Below are positions 20,641 through 31,115 of a stretch of DNA of 64,000 bases, in pieces. The stretch lies in assembly GCF_035046485.1 (NCBI RefSeq), contig NC_085138.1, forward strand, positions 6,385,409 to 6,449,408, in the 5' to 3' direction. A program made the translations under genes and the position numbers. The DNA is from Aedes albopictus (lineage: Eukaryota; Arthropoda; Insecta; Diptera; Culicidae). Below the pieces are notes generated by a model that worked only from the letters and a program-made list of their open reading frames with translations, was not told the origin of the DNA and ran no database searches. Each line of letters opens with the position of its first letter. Within the stretch, counting starts at the first letter, position 1.

Positions 20641-20965
20641 GGGAAATGTCGTACAATCGTTTTACACTTCTCTACCTTGGAATCGAAAGCAGATAGAGAG
20701 GGGTCGTCTTCGGCAAAGTTGTTCAGATGGATAGGAATATTCTGATTATGCACCAATTATTTGGTGATTTTCCACAAGGTGGCGCTAGTTATCAAGTAAA
20801 GTTTTAGACTTCTCTATCTCGGTAACGAAAGCAGATAGAAACTGGTCGTCTTCGGCAACGTCGTTCAGAAGGAAAAGGAAATTGTGGTGATTCACTAATT
20901 AGTTGGTGATTTTGTCGCTAGGTGGCGCTAGTTATCAAGTAGTTTTACACTTCCCTATCTCGGAC
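20641..20965 (+). repeat. 153-bp tandem repeat, two units
   Basis: GGCGCTAGTTATCAAGTA starts at 20781 and 20934, a spacing of 153 bases; the flanking units (cttctctatct...gaaagcagatag...tcgtcttcggcaa) repeat with it. A partial unit lies at 17450-17510. Confidence 0.75.
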
Positions 20966-21234
20966 AAGGACAAGATCATTCTCGTTATTCACCTATTGAT
21001 TTTGTCACATTTTCCAGAAAACTATTCGTCCGAATTCCAAACGCCCGAATGACAAATGCCCGAAAGTAACAAACACCGTAATAATTTTGGAAACGCTTTT
21101 CTGAAATCAGCTTAGGAGAAACATCAAGAAAACTTGTTTTAATTTTGCAAACTATAAAGGCACCACTCTGACAAACGAAGCAAACTGACAAACAATACAT
21201 AGTTTCACCTCACATTTTTTGAAACATTATTTTA
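20966..21234. other. non-coding spacer
   Basis: Short CCCGAAT / CGCCCGAATGAC motifs at 21020-21065 resemble neighbouring motif clusters. No gene or clear element boundary seen. Confidence 0.35.
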
Positions 21235-21236
21235 TA

Positions 21237-22017
21237 CAGTGGTAGACAATCGTTTAGCCGAGGCATATTTTTTCTATTTTTCTCGCAACTGTAATAATTT
21301 TATGTTCTTTTTTTTATTTTTGAAGGATCGTCTAGGTAATTTGCATTACCTGCATTATTTGACCGTGAAATACAAGAAAAAATAGAAAATTTGCCAAGAC
21401 TTTCGTTTAGCCGAATTGTACATTTTTTAGAATTCCTTAATAAAAACTATCAAATTTCGAATAATATCCAACACAATCATTTTGTATGGTATCCTGCATT
21501 ATAGATCGACTTGTAAATCATGAATTTGATCGTTTTCAGAAGTGTTGCCATATCAATTTTACATGCATCTCATTTAAGTAAGTTATAATATTGAAAATGT
21601 TTCCAAATTGAGATTTGTTATTCAAGTGTTTTAAAATATTCCAATAATCACGTATTTATGTTTTGTTTCACAAATAAATAAACTTTTATGGTCAATTATC
21701 TTGCTTACACGTTATAAACTAAATGCCTTGGGGTATATCCTAGAAATACACTCACGAAATTACAAAAAATCAATTGAAAACCAATTTTTCATTCACCTCG
21801 GCTAAACGAATGTCTAGGTAAAAAATGACATATGAAGGGTTTTTACCCTCGTTTTTGTTTCAGTGTATATGTAAGTGTGATGTATCACCTTTTCATTAAA
21901 CAGTACTAGATATACTATCACTGCCATAAAAAAGTTTTATCATAAAATCTTTTGTATGAGTTTCCTGACACTTTTTTGAAAATTTTAGGGCCTCGGCTAA
22001 ACGAATGTCTGTCACTG
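21237..22017. mobile_element. TA-flanked Tc1/pogo-type non-autonomous element (781 bp)
   Basis: Ends CAGTGGTAGACAATCGTTTA and the inverse of CAGTGACAGACATTCGTTTA, continuing GCCGAGGC. TA flanks at 21235-21236 and 22018-22019. Extra internal copies of the motif occur at 21404-21416 and 21797-21817. No transposase frame. Confidence 0.85.
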
Positions 22018-22933
22018 TATACGCCATCACAGTGCAACAGAGAAATCACACGTTTGCTTGCATCCTCCCTAGACGATGAAAGCTTGTTGTTTACATTTAC
22101 CAACGGGGAAAAAGTGATTTATTTGATTAATTGAACAATTTTTTTTGTCAATGATTCTTCCCGGGAATCATACTCTTTATTTTATGATAGAATACTTTGG
22201 AGATTCCTCCATGAATTATTTAAAGGATTCCCCTCTTGAGAATTTCTGAAAGATTTTCTCTGGAATGAACTCAGAAATGTTTTTCAGAATTCCCCAAAGG
22301 ATCACTCCCCGTGATTCTGGCAGAAATCAATTTCTTTCTACTGATATTTTGCCATCTCAAGAGTGCTAAATCAATAAATAACGAAAGGTGTGAGAAATGG
22401 CATGAAATTATTCTATCGAATGGCTTTTTCGGGCGAATGGTCTTTCAGGGAAAAGATTTTATTTTTTATTTCGGGCAAATGATCTTTTGATGTTTTTGGT
22501 TGAAGGACATCAGCAATAATAGAGAAAAGTATGGCTCGATTACCCGGAAATTTCGATTATCCGGGGTGAATTTTTTTTTGGAGACACCCAGATAATAAAG
22601 TCGGACCTGTATTGAGCTTTATTTGAATCTGCAAGATGAGTGTTGCCAGCAATAATATATTTTTGTGGCGCAATGTGAAGCTACTGCGAGAATTCCATGT
22701 TATTAAATCATGTTACAAATTTCTGTGTTTTAAGACACTTGACTTAAACATAATCTTACCTGAACATTCGAATTCGATATTCGACGTTTGACATTTTGCA
22801 GTGTTGCCAGTTTCAGAGGTAATTTTGAAGTATCAAATTTTACACAAAGACATGTACTCAAGGTAAATCTAGATGACTTTCTGATAATGCGTTACGTGTT
22901 ATTTTCTCTGTTCGGGTGAACCACTGCGACCAG
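22018..22933. other. spacer with short minisatellite remnants
   Basis: 22140-22330 contains degenerate GATTCC/GGAATT units of the 12-bp family. At 22540-22570 there is an ATTACCCGG...TTATCCGG pair. AGTGTTGCCAG recurs at 22640 and 22797. No gene seen. Confidence 0.4.
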
Positions 22934-22935
22934 TA

Positions 22936-23770
22936 CCCGGGCAGAAGAAAATAACAAAAGAAGATCAAATTTTGCCATTGAAAATGAATAGCTGAATGGC
23001 AAAACTTGTTATTGGTTTGTTGGGAATAAGAGCTAAAAGAACAAAAATAATAACTGAATTTGTACCGGAAAATAACTCAATAATAACTAATTTTAGCATT
23101 ATAAGAACAAACCAAGGACAAAATATTTTGAAATGTAGAATAACTGAATCAGTCATTATCGAGCTATTGAGAACAGAGCAAGTACAAAATAAGTTATTTC
23201 AAAAAAGATCATCATAATTGTAAATTTTGTTATTATGATTGGGAAAAAACTGTATTTTAAGTTCAGAAATTTTTAGTCCTTGATTAGATCTAATAATAAC
23301 ATGATTAGTTATTATTGTGTTATTTTCCGGAACAAAGTCAGTTATTATTTTTGATCTTTCAGCTCTTATTCCCAACAAATAAATAACAAGTTTGGTTATT
23401 TAACTATTCATTTTTAATGGCAATGTTTGATCTTCTCATTGTATTCTCTCTGACAAAATACAAAAGTACCAAATAACTCATCAATAACAAAATAAGTTAT
23501 TATTGCAAAATATCCCATTGAGATGTTATTTTGCATGGGATGATCAGAAGAACTTATTTTGTCATGGTTGCATGTTTTGCCATTATTCAGTTATTTGTTG
23601 TTATTCAATAATAACTCAGAGATAACAAATTTTGCAATGATATCATTGTTTGCTCTTAGCGAGTTATTTAGTGTTATTCATAAATAACAAAAGAATGGTT
23701 GGTAGAATGAGATATGATGGCAAAACTTGTTATTATTTTGTCTCTGGTTTGTTCTTTGCCTCTACCCGGG
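22936..23770. mobile_element. TA-flanked MITE rich in GTTATT motifs (835 bp)
   Basis: Ends CCCGGGCAGA and the inverse of CCCGGGTAGA, with TA at 22934-22935 and 23771-23772. The interior is palindromic: TTGTTATTGGTTTGTTGGGA at about 23006 pairs with the inverse near 23400, centre about 23200. More than 20 GTTATT/AATAAC motifs. Open frames here are trivial. Confidence 0.8.
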
Positions 23771-23772
23771 TA

Positions 23773-24200
23773 TTCAGATCTTTTGTGACAAGGAGTTACA
23801 TTACTACAAACTACAATGAACATAAACTCCATCCAAATTGTACTGAATGACATATTCAGATTTTTATTTTTATGTTTTATGGGGTTCAGTGTTGCCAGCT
23901 TTCAAAAATAAAAACTTTTATTCTATGCAACATGAAATAGCGTTTGACGTCCACTTAAATTATGTCTAATAAGTATATATTCAACAATATATGACTCTAT
24001 TTGAACAGTGTTGCCATCTAGCAGAAGAAATCAATCACTGGTTGGCCTTTGTTGCCCTTTCGAACTTTACTGAACATTATATGTGTATATTTAGAAAACT
24101 ATTCAAGAGTTAGAGCAATGATTGAAATGGGCGTCAACCTAAACTTTGGACGTAAAAAAGTGGACGTAAATCAATCCGGCAATGAAGTTCCTGGAGACAC
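23773..24200. other. AT-rich spacer
   Basis: AGTGTTGCCA recurs at 23890 and 24008. Nothing coding is recognised. Confidence 0.35.
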
Positions 24201-25744
24201 TGCTTCGGGAATTTTCAATGAAATTCAAGGTCGACTATCTGTAGAAGTTACTTGTGGAAATTTTGAAGCAATCTCTGGAAGAATTTCTGAACAAACCGCT
24301 GCAAACATTTCAGAAAGAATGCTTGGAAAAATCTCTTGAAAAGTTGCCATACGAATTTCCTGGAGCAATTTCTGAGTTTTCTTATGAAACTCCTTGAAGA
24401 TTTTTTAGTTCGTCCAGGGATTTCTAGACGACTTTACAAAAGAGTCCATTTTTTTTTATCTGTATCAACGAGATTTTTACCCTACCTCGTGACCCACGCT
24501 TTACTTCCCTACCGAAGGAAGAACTCACGCTTTTGCGAGTTTGTTGGGAGTGGAATTCGATCCCAGGTCCTCAGCGTGATAGTCAAGTGTTCTAACCATC
24601 ACATCAGGTTCCTGGAGAAATTCTGTAACCTTATAGAATTTCTGGAGGTACCGCTGGAAGAATTTCCAAAAGAATTTTTGGAGATTTTGTGATGGAATTT
24701 CTGGACCCTGGAGTAGTTTCTGAAGGGATCCGTAAAAAATGTTCCGAAAGAATGTCTGGATGAATTTCCAAAGGAGAACATGAAGCATTTTCGGAAGAAA
24801 ACCATAAGAAAAAAATCTAAACAAAGTTGAAAATTCCGCAGTAGCAAAGTATGGAGATTTTTTTAAAAGAACCCTTTGAAGAATTTCTGAAAGAAACTCT
24901 GTAATCATTTCAGAAGAAATTAGGAAGAATTTCTGAAAGAATTGATATGGAAGTTACCGGGAAAGTCTATGAAATAGTTTCAAGAGCAGCGCTCGGAAAA
25001 ACTCCTGGTAAAATCTCTGGAGAAAATTCAGATGAAAACTCTGATATTTGGGAAGAAACTCACGAAGGGATTTATCACTGCGGAATTGCTGAAGAAATCC
25101 GTGTAAAATTTTCTGAATGGAATCTTGAGAAAATGTTCAAAGATATCCGTGCATCAGTGTTGGAATCAATCCATGTCAGATTTTCTGAAGCATTTCTTGG
25201 AGATATCGCTGGAGGAATCTCCAAAGGAATATCCACAGAAATCCCTAGAAGGTTTCATAAAAGAATCCCTTGAAGTTTATCTACAAAAATCTCTGGAAAA
25301 ACTTCTATAGGAAACTTTGGAAAAAATTCTGAAAGAATCCATGGAATTCGTGAAGAATTATCTTAGGAAATATATGGAAGAATTTCAGAGTAAATCTAGA
25401 GAAAGTTTGCGAAAGAATCATTGGGGAAATTACTGGAGAAAGCTGTAGATGAATTTCTCAATGAAACACTGGATTAATTTATGGAGACATTCTTGGTAAA
25501 ATTTCTGAAGCAGCCCATGGAATATTTACTTACAGAATCCCTAGATAAATTTCTGAAGGATCCCCCAAAGTTATTTTTGAAGTAATCTCCGGAAAAATTT
25601 CTGGGGGAAACCCATAGGCATTTTCCAAATGCAATCCAGAAAGATGTGTTGAAGCGGTTTCTGAAGAAATCTTTTGAAGATCTTCTGTATAAAAAAATTC
25701 AGGAGAAACTTCCTAATGAATCCATGGAAGATTTTGCAGAAATC
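24201..25744 (-). repeat. degenerate 12-bp minisatellite (gga orientation)
   Basis: Units such as GAATTTCTGAAG, GGAATCTCTGGA and TGGAGAAATT recur with 12-base spacing, much diverged. A SINE interrupts it at 24450-24610. Open frames within it encode four-residue repeats and are not genes. Confidence 0.7.
24450..24610 (-). mobile_element. tRNA-headed SINE (family 3)
   Basis: On the minus strand an A-box-like TGATGGTTAGAACAC is followed by a B-box-like GGGATCGAATTCC, a body with GTAAAGCG, and an A-rich tail (T run at 24449-24458 on the plus strand). Related copies are at 27976-28118, 32968-33042 and 62325-62545. Confidence 0.75.
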
Positions 25745-27440
25745 AAAGCCGAGTCACATATACCAATCAACTCAGTTCGACGAGTAGAGATGGTGTCTGA
25801 ATGTGTGTATGTATGTGTGTATGTATGTGTGTATGTATGTGTGTATGTATGTATGTCTGTGCGCTAAAAAAGTTCACTCACTTTTAAAGTGCTTCCCATT
25901 GGCCGATTTCACGGATTATAGCTCGAATCGAACCGCAATTTTATCGCATTTTTTGCTATTGAAAATGGTCCGGATCGGACATTGCGTTCCGGAGTTATGG
26001 CCATTTTAGTGATCCCGACCAGCTCCGGTGAACTGGTCATATATAAAACTGAACCATATTCTATTATACGACACATCAAATTGCGCCGGATTTTTTTGAA
26101 CTTCAGTAGGGTTGCCGAATTTTGTGCGGAAATCATCAATGGAAACCACAAAACCACGACGTCAGCTAAAAATTCAAGATGGCGACCTAAAATCCAAGAT
26201 GGCGGCACACAACTAGAAGAGGCGGCTTAAAGAGGTTCTAAAACCATGCAATATGGGTATATTTGGTGTGGGGAAGACGTCCGGAGTCCAAAAATTGGGA
26301 CAAGAATATTCAAAATGGCGGCCCAAAATCCAAGATGGAAGTTGTTTAAAAAAAAGATGGCAAGATGGCAGCCCGAAATCCAAGATGGCGGCCCAAAATT
26401 CAAAATGGCGGTTGTTTTAAGAAGTTCTAGGCTCTTAAGCCATGCAGTATGGGTATGTTATGTATGGAGAGATATCCAGAGTACATAAATCCAAAATGGC
26501 GGCTCAAAATTCAAAATGGCAGCACTTTTATGAGTTTTTGGATCTAATCCATGCAATATTGGTGTTTGGCATAGAAAAAATGTCCGGAGTCCAAAAATGG
26601 CGACCGAAATATACAAGATGGCGGCCCAAAATTCAAGACGACGGTTCAAAATTCAAGATGACGGATGTAATAAGGAGTTTTGGCCTCTAATACCATGCTT
26701 CTTCTTCTTCTTTATGGCTCGACGTTCTCACTGGATCTTGGCTAGCCTCTTATCAACTTAGTATTCTTTGAGCACTTCCACAGTTATTAATTGAAGGGCA
26801 TTCGTAGCCTGCCATTGCATGAATTTGTATATTGTGAGGCAAGGACAGTGATACACTATACCCAGGGAGTCGAGAAAATTTTCTCGACTAGAACGGGAAT
26901 CGAACCCGCCGTCTCCGGATTGGCAATCCATAGCCTTAACCACTAGGCCAACTGGCGACCCCATTCAGGGTATATTTGGTGTGGAGAAAATGTCCGGAGT
27001 CCAAAAATGGCGACCAGAATATCCAAGATGACTACCCAAAATCCCAAAATAAGGAGCTTTAACCTCTAAAACCTATACTGCATGGATTCAGAGCCGAAAA
27101 TTCCTTCAAACTGCTGTCATTTTGAATTTTGGGCCACTTTCTTGAATAATTTTGTCCATGACTATGCCATGGATATGCCATGGCATGGAGACCAAAATAT
27201 CCAAGAAGGCGGACCAAAATTCAAGATGGCGACAGTTTCAAGGAGTTTTGGGCTCTCAAATCATGCATCCCCGTAATTTTCTATGGGTAAACGTATAGTT
27301 AACCGACATGATTGCTTGTACCATGGACAGCATTTTTGTCGAATGGATAAAAGTGCGATATTCATTACCATGTCGCTTGAGTTTGGTTGAAATGGTTTCT
27401 CGAAGGCACGAGAAAGGCACCATCACCGCTAGGTGAATTA
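25745..27440 (+). mobile_element. dispersed element with TGTATG microsatellite and AAGATGGCGGC minisatellite
   Basis: The start (ACCAATCAACTCAGTTCGACGA, here split: ACCAATCAACTCAG then TTCGACGAG) matches in inverse the start of the repeat at 46130-46275. Next come a GTAT/GTGT microsatellite (25797-25862), a G/C-richer 150-base body, and repeats of CAAGATGGCG/CCAAAAT (26170-27250). The end, GAAAGGCACCATCACCGCT, recurs inverted at 48117-48140, so the copy at 48090-50280 belongs to the same family. A Feilai-type SINE interrupts it at 26698-26962. Confidence 0.65.
26698..26962 (-). mobile_element. Feilai-type tRNA-derived SINE
   Basis: The minus strand starts with a tRNA-like head: A-box TGGCCTAGTGGTTAAGG and B-box GGTTCGATTCC. 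The body contains 'actgtggaagtgctcaaagaa' type sequence (written in parts) and the 3' end is GCCATAAAGAAGAAG with GAA repeats. It agrees with the copy at 52819-53085. Feilai is a known Aedes SINE; the assignment is from recognition of its head and tail. It sits inside the AAGATGGCGGC element. Confidence 0.85.
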
Positions 27441-27714
27441 ATTAGGGTTTCTGCATGAAGAGTAGGTTATTCAGTGAGTCACTTGAATTTACTGCCACTG
27501 AATGTAATATTTAGTGGCAATCAGTAGTGGAGACCATACGAATGATCAATATTATACAGTGTATCAATCAATTGTCCGTACAGGAAATTCTTCGTCAATG
27601 TCAATATAATTTCTCATTCATGTGTTCATAACTTTTTTATACGTCAATCAAAAACACTGACAAATCATAAACTAAGGTACTCCGGGGCAAGATGGAACAG
27701 TGGGGTAACATAAT

Positions 27715-27715
<1 letters not shown>

Positions 27716-27780
<65 letters not shown>

Positions 27781-27860
27781 CTGTATTACAAGATTTTTAG
27801 CTTTCTACGGCTCTGCTATGGTTCACTTCCGTGTGAGCCTTTATTTTTAAGTGATCATTA
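27716..27860 (-). mobile_element. truncated SINE (family 3) with a 63-base A tail
   Basis: An uninterrupted run of 63 T (27716-27778) on the plus strand is the tail; next to it ATCTGTATTACAAGATTTTTAGC matches the 3' part of the family. ATAATG at about 27710-27715 and 27860-27865 is a probable short target duplication. Confidence 0.6.
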
Positions 27861-27975
27861 TAATGTTTTGAGAAAAGATGAAGAGGTTTTGTGCCTTTTT
27901 GAGAAAGATTTCGTTTTTGGAATTTTGAAATCACTAAAAGGGGTTTTTCCCTCTTTCAAAATTGTAAGTTAAAAT

Positions 27976-28118
27976 AAATAATAATAATAATAATAATAAT
28001 AAGATTTTTAGCCCTAGGCTAGTTCATCTCGGGCCCACCACTTTACTTCCCCTCCCGGGAGTGGGATTCGATCCCAGGTCCTCGGCGTGATAGTCAAATG
28101 TTCGAACCATCACACCAG
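27976..28118 (-). mobile_element. SINE (family 3) with an (AAT)n tail
   Basis: An ATA/AAT microsatellite (27976-28002) lies at the 3' end, then the inverse of GGGCCCGAGATGAACTAGCC, a B-box-like GGGATCGAATCCC and an A-box-like GATGGTTCGAACA. It gives the uninterrupted form of the sequence split by a MITE at 62359-62501. Confidence 0.72.
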
Positions 28119-28489
28119 GTCCGCTCCACCAACATGATGTTTCTTATCACGATAAACAATTCAAATGTCATAACACATAGTTTTTGATACAAACTATCTT
28201 TTGGTAAAGGATAAATTCCAAAACTGTATTGCAAACTTTTTCAAAACTTCGCGTTTCACCTTACCCCACCCATTTTAACTTGCCCCGGAGAACCCTATAT
28301 ATTGAAACTCCATTGGTAAAATTTTAACCGAGATCGAAAACAGTTTTATGAAAGAAACTATTTATTAAACAGATTTATCATTTTTTGTAGTGAATATATT
28401 TTTTTTTATAATATAGTTTTTTATTTTTATTTTTTTTCAAATCTTTAAATTGGTGTGAATGTTTATCCCTGAAGAAAGCCTTGGGCGTT

Positions 28490-30775
28490 GTTTGTTTTTT
28501 TTCCGACAGTGATTGTTTCAAGGCATGTTCCAAGAAATGCTTCAGGAATTCCTTGCACGATTCCTTTGAAAGAAACTCTTCGTTAAGAAAGCTCTCCCAG
28601 GATTTTCTTTGGAATTTCTCATGGTATTGCTTCCGGAGTTCCTCAAGTAATTCCTTCAGGAATTGCTACAAGTCTTACTCCAAGAATTCCTTCGGAGATT
28701 CACTGGAGAACTTCTTCTGTACATATTTTTTTCAGGAACAACTTCAGGGATTATTTTGAAAATTCCTCCTGGAATTCTTTCAAGAACTCCACCAGGAATT
28801 GATCCAGGACTTCCCCCCAGGAAGTGTTCCAGGATTCCATTGGGAATTTCTCTTGGGATTGCTTCCGGGATTCCTACTGGGGTTTCTTCAGGAATTCCTC
28901 CATGGATTCCTTAAGCAACTGCTATAAGAATGCATACAGAAGTTTCTTCGCAAGCTCTTCCTCGGATTTTCCTTCTGGGAATTCGTCAAAAACTTCTCTT
29001 CGGATTCTCTCATGAATTCTTCCTGGGATTCCTCCAAAAAATCCTCGAGGGATTCTTCCAAGAATTATTCTAGGAATTTCTCCGCGAGTTTAAGAATTCT
29101 TCCAGGAATTCCTCTAGAAATTATTGCAGGAATTCCTCTAAAAAATTCCCCTAGGAATTCCAATAGAGATTCCTCCAGAAGTTCGTCAAGAGATTCCTCC
29201 AGGAATTCTTCCAGAAATATCTCCAAGGGTTCCTCGAATAATTTCTCAAGGGATTCCTCTTGGAATTGTTCAAATGAATTCTCAAGAAATTCCTCCAGGG
29301 ATTTCTCTAGGGATTGCTCTTGGAATTCCTCCATGGATTTCCGCAAGAATTGCTCTAAGGATTCCTCCGAAAAATTATTCAGGGAATCTTGCAGGAATTC
29401 CTATAGAGATTCCTCCAGGAATTTTTCTAAAGATTACTCCAGGAATTGTTTCAGGCTTTCTTCTAAGAAGTTCCTCCAAGAATTCCTTCAGGGATTTCTA
29501 CTGGGATTTCTATATGGATTCCTCCAGGGATTTCTCTAGGCTTGCTTTCAGGCATTCCTCAAGGAAATCCATCAGGAATTCCTCCAGTGACTCCCCCAAG
29601 ATTTTCTCCAAGAATTCATCGAGGAATTACCCCAGGGATTCCTCCAGGTGTTTCTTCAGAAATCCCTACAGGAATTGACTAAGGAATTCTTCAAGGAATT
29701 CCTCCATAAATTCCTTCAGCAACTTCTCCGGGAATTTCTCCAGTAAATCCTTCTAGAAATTCTCCAGGGATTCCTTCAGAAATTTCCTCAAGAATTTCTC
29801 CCGGAATCTATCCAGAAATCCACTCTCAGGGAACTGGATCTTCAAAATCTCCTCTAGAGATTTCTCCAGGAATTCCGTCAGAGATTCCTCCGAAATTTCA
29901 TCCAAACATTCCTCTAGATATTCCAATAGGCATTCCTCCAGAAATTCCTCTAGGAGTTCCCCCAGGAATTGCTCGAGGGATTTCTGCAAGCATTGCTCCT
30001 GGATTACATCGTAGAATTTCTCCAGGGACTCCTCCAGGAGTTCCTCCCAAAATTCCTCTTTGATTTATAGCAGGATTTTTTTTTTTCAGGAATTCCTCCA
30101 GGGACATCTTCAGGAATTGTTTAACCTTCCTTCTGAATCACGTTGGGAACAGCTCGCTAGCGTAGTGTACGGTTTGGGTCAAAAATGACCCTAATGCCAA
30201 AGGAGGGTTAAGCAGTTCTTGCAGGAATTCGCTCAGAAATTCGTACAGTAATTCCTCCAAGAGTTTCTTCAGAAAATCCTCCAGGATTTTTTTTTTCAGA
30301 GACTACTCCAGGAATTCCCTTTGGAATTCTTCCGGGAATTTATTCAGGAGTTCCTTCAGGGATTACTTCAAAGAAAGATTGCTTCAGGGGTTCTTCCTGG
30401 AATTCTTCCAGAAATTCCTCTAGAAATTTATCCAGGGAATTCATTCAGGAATTTCTCTAGAGATTCCTACAGAAAATTCCTCCAAGAATTCCTCTAGGGG
30501 TTTCTCCAGCAATTCCTCCAGGGTTTTCTCTGCAAGTTCCTCAAGGGATACCGCCAGGTTCTCCCAGGATTTCCTCCAGAGAATCCTTCAGGAATTACTT
30601 CAGGAATTCATCCAGAGATGTTTTAAAGAATTCTTCCGGGGATCGATCCACAAATTCCTCAAAGGATTTCTCCAGAAATTTCTCCCGGAATTCATCGAAA
30701 GGTTTTTTCAGTTCTTTCAAGAGTTCATCCAGGAATTTATTTAGTGATTCTCAAGAATTCCTCCAAATTGCAAAC
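28490..30775 (+). repeat. 12-bp minisatellite array (ttcc orientation)
   Basis: Units of AATTCCTCCAGG type recur with 12-base spacing throughout, for example 29100-29420. Because 12 is divisible by three, every frame reads as a four-residue repeat (NSSRDSSRN, GIPPGIP, EEFLEESL on the reverse). These long open frames are not treated as genes. Confidence 0.85.
30125..30207. mobile_element. 83-bp TTAA-flanked micro-MITE
   Basis: TTAA at 30121-30124 and 30208-30211; ends CCTTCCTTCTG and the inverse of CCCTCCTTTGG; interior includes GGGTCAAAAATGACCC. A related end (TTAACCTTCCCATTGCATCA in inverse) occurs at 56180-56203. Confidence 0.75.
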
Positions 30776-31007
30776 GAAGCTGCATATGAAAGTCATAGGT
30801 ATAAGCTGTAACACAAACAAAAATGATAAAGTTTCATAATGTTCATATTGAGATATAATGTTTTAGAAATTCGTTCAATAATCTTGTTAGTTTTAATAAA
30901 AATTCTATATCTTTTTGAACTTTTATTTAACTTTACTCAACTTCAGCAAATAATCTCAGGATTTCATTTTCAGAGAATTCGTACGGACAATTGTTTGATA
31001 CACTGTA

Positions 31008-31115
31008 GGTTCAGAAGTGCTCAGCTTTACTGATGACTATCAATATAATTCAAACATGTACATCAGGTTTTGATCATCGAGAGTAAGTGCTCATTACCCC
31101 GGTCATCGTGCCACA
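31008..31115 (+). promoter_or_regulatory. 5' flank of the ionotropic receptor gene
   Basis: About 108 bases between the Tc1-like element and the start codon, ending CGTGCCACAATGA, a good insect start context. No clear TATA box. Any upstream promoter would lie in or beyond the transposon. Confidence 0.4.

Larger units (their letters stand above)
27675..28295. mobile_element. TA-flanked MITE with CTCCGGGGCAAG ends
   Basis: Ends AGGTACTCCGGGGCAAG and the inverse of GGGTTCTCCGGGGCAAG, with GTGGGGTAA a little inside both. TA at 27673-27674 and 28296-28297. Nested within the Tc1-like element and itself containing two SINE copies. Confidence 0.75.
27557..31005. mobile_element. Tc1/mariner-like TIR element (3449 bp) filled with nested repeats
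   Basis: Ends CAGTGTATCAATCAATTGTC and the inverse of CAGTGTATCAAACAATTGTC (one mismatch over 25 bases), with TA at 27555-27556 and 31006-31007. CAGTG ends plus TA fit Tc1/mariner. No transposase frame is left. Inside are a 621-bp MITE, two SINEs and 2.3 kb of 12-bp minisatellite. The right end is 110 bases upstream of the receptor gene's start codon. Confidence 0.85.

Noticed and set aside
26880..26962. tRNA genes suggested by A- and B-box motifs (also at 24530-24610, 28050-28118, 32968, 36310-36400, 53005-53085)
   Set aside because: They lack paired acceptor stems and continue into SINE bodies with simple-repeat tails.
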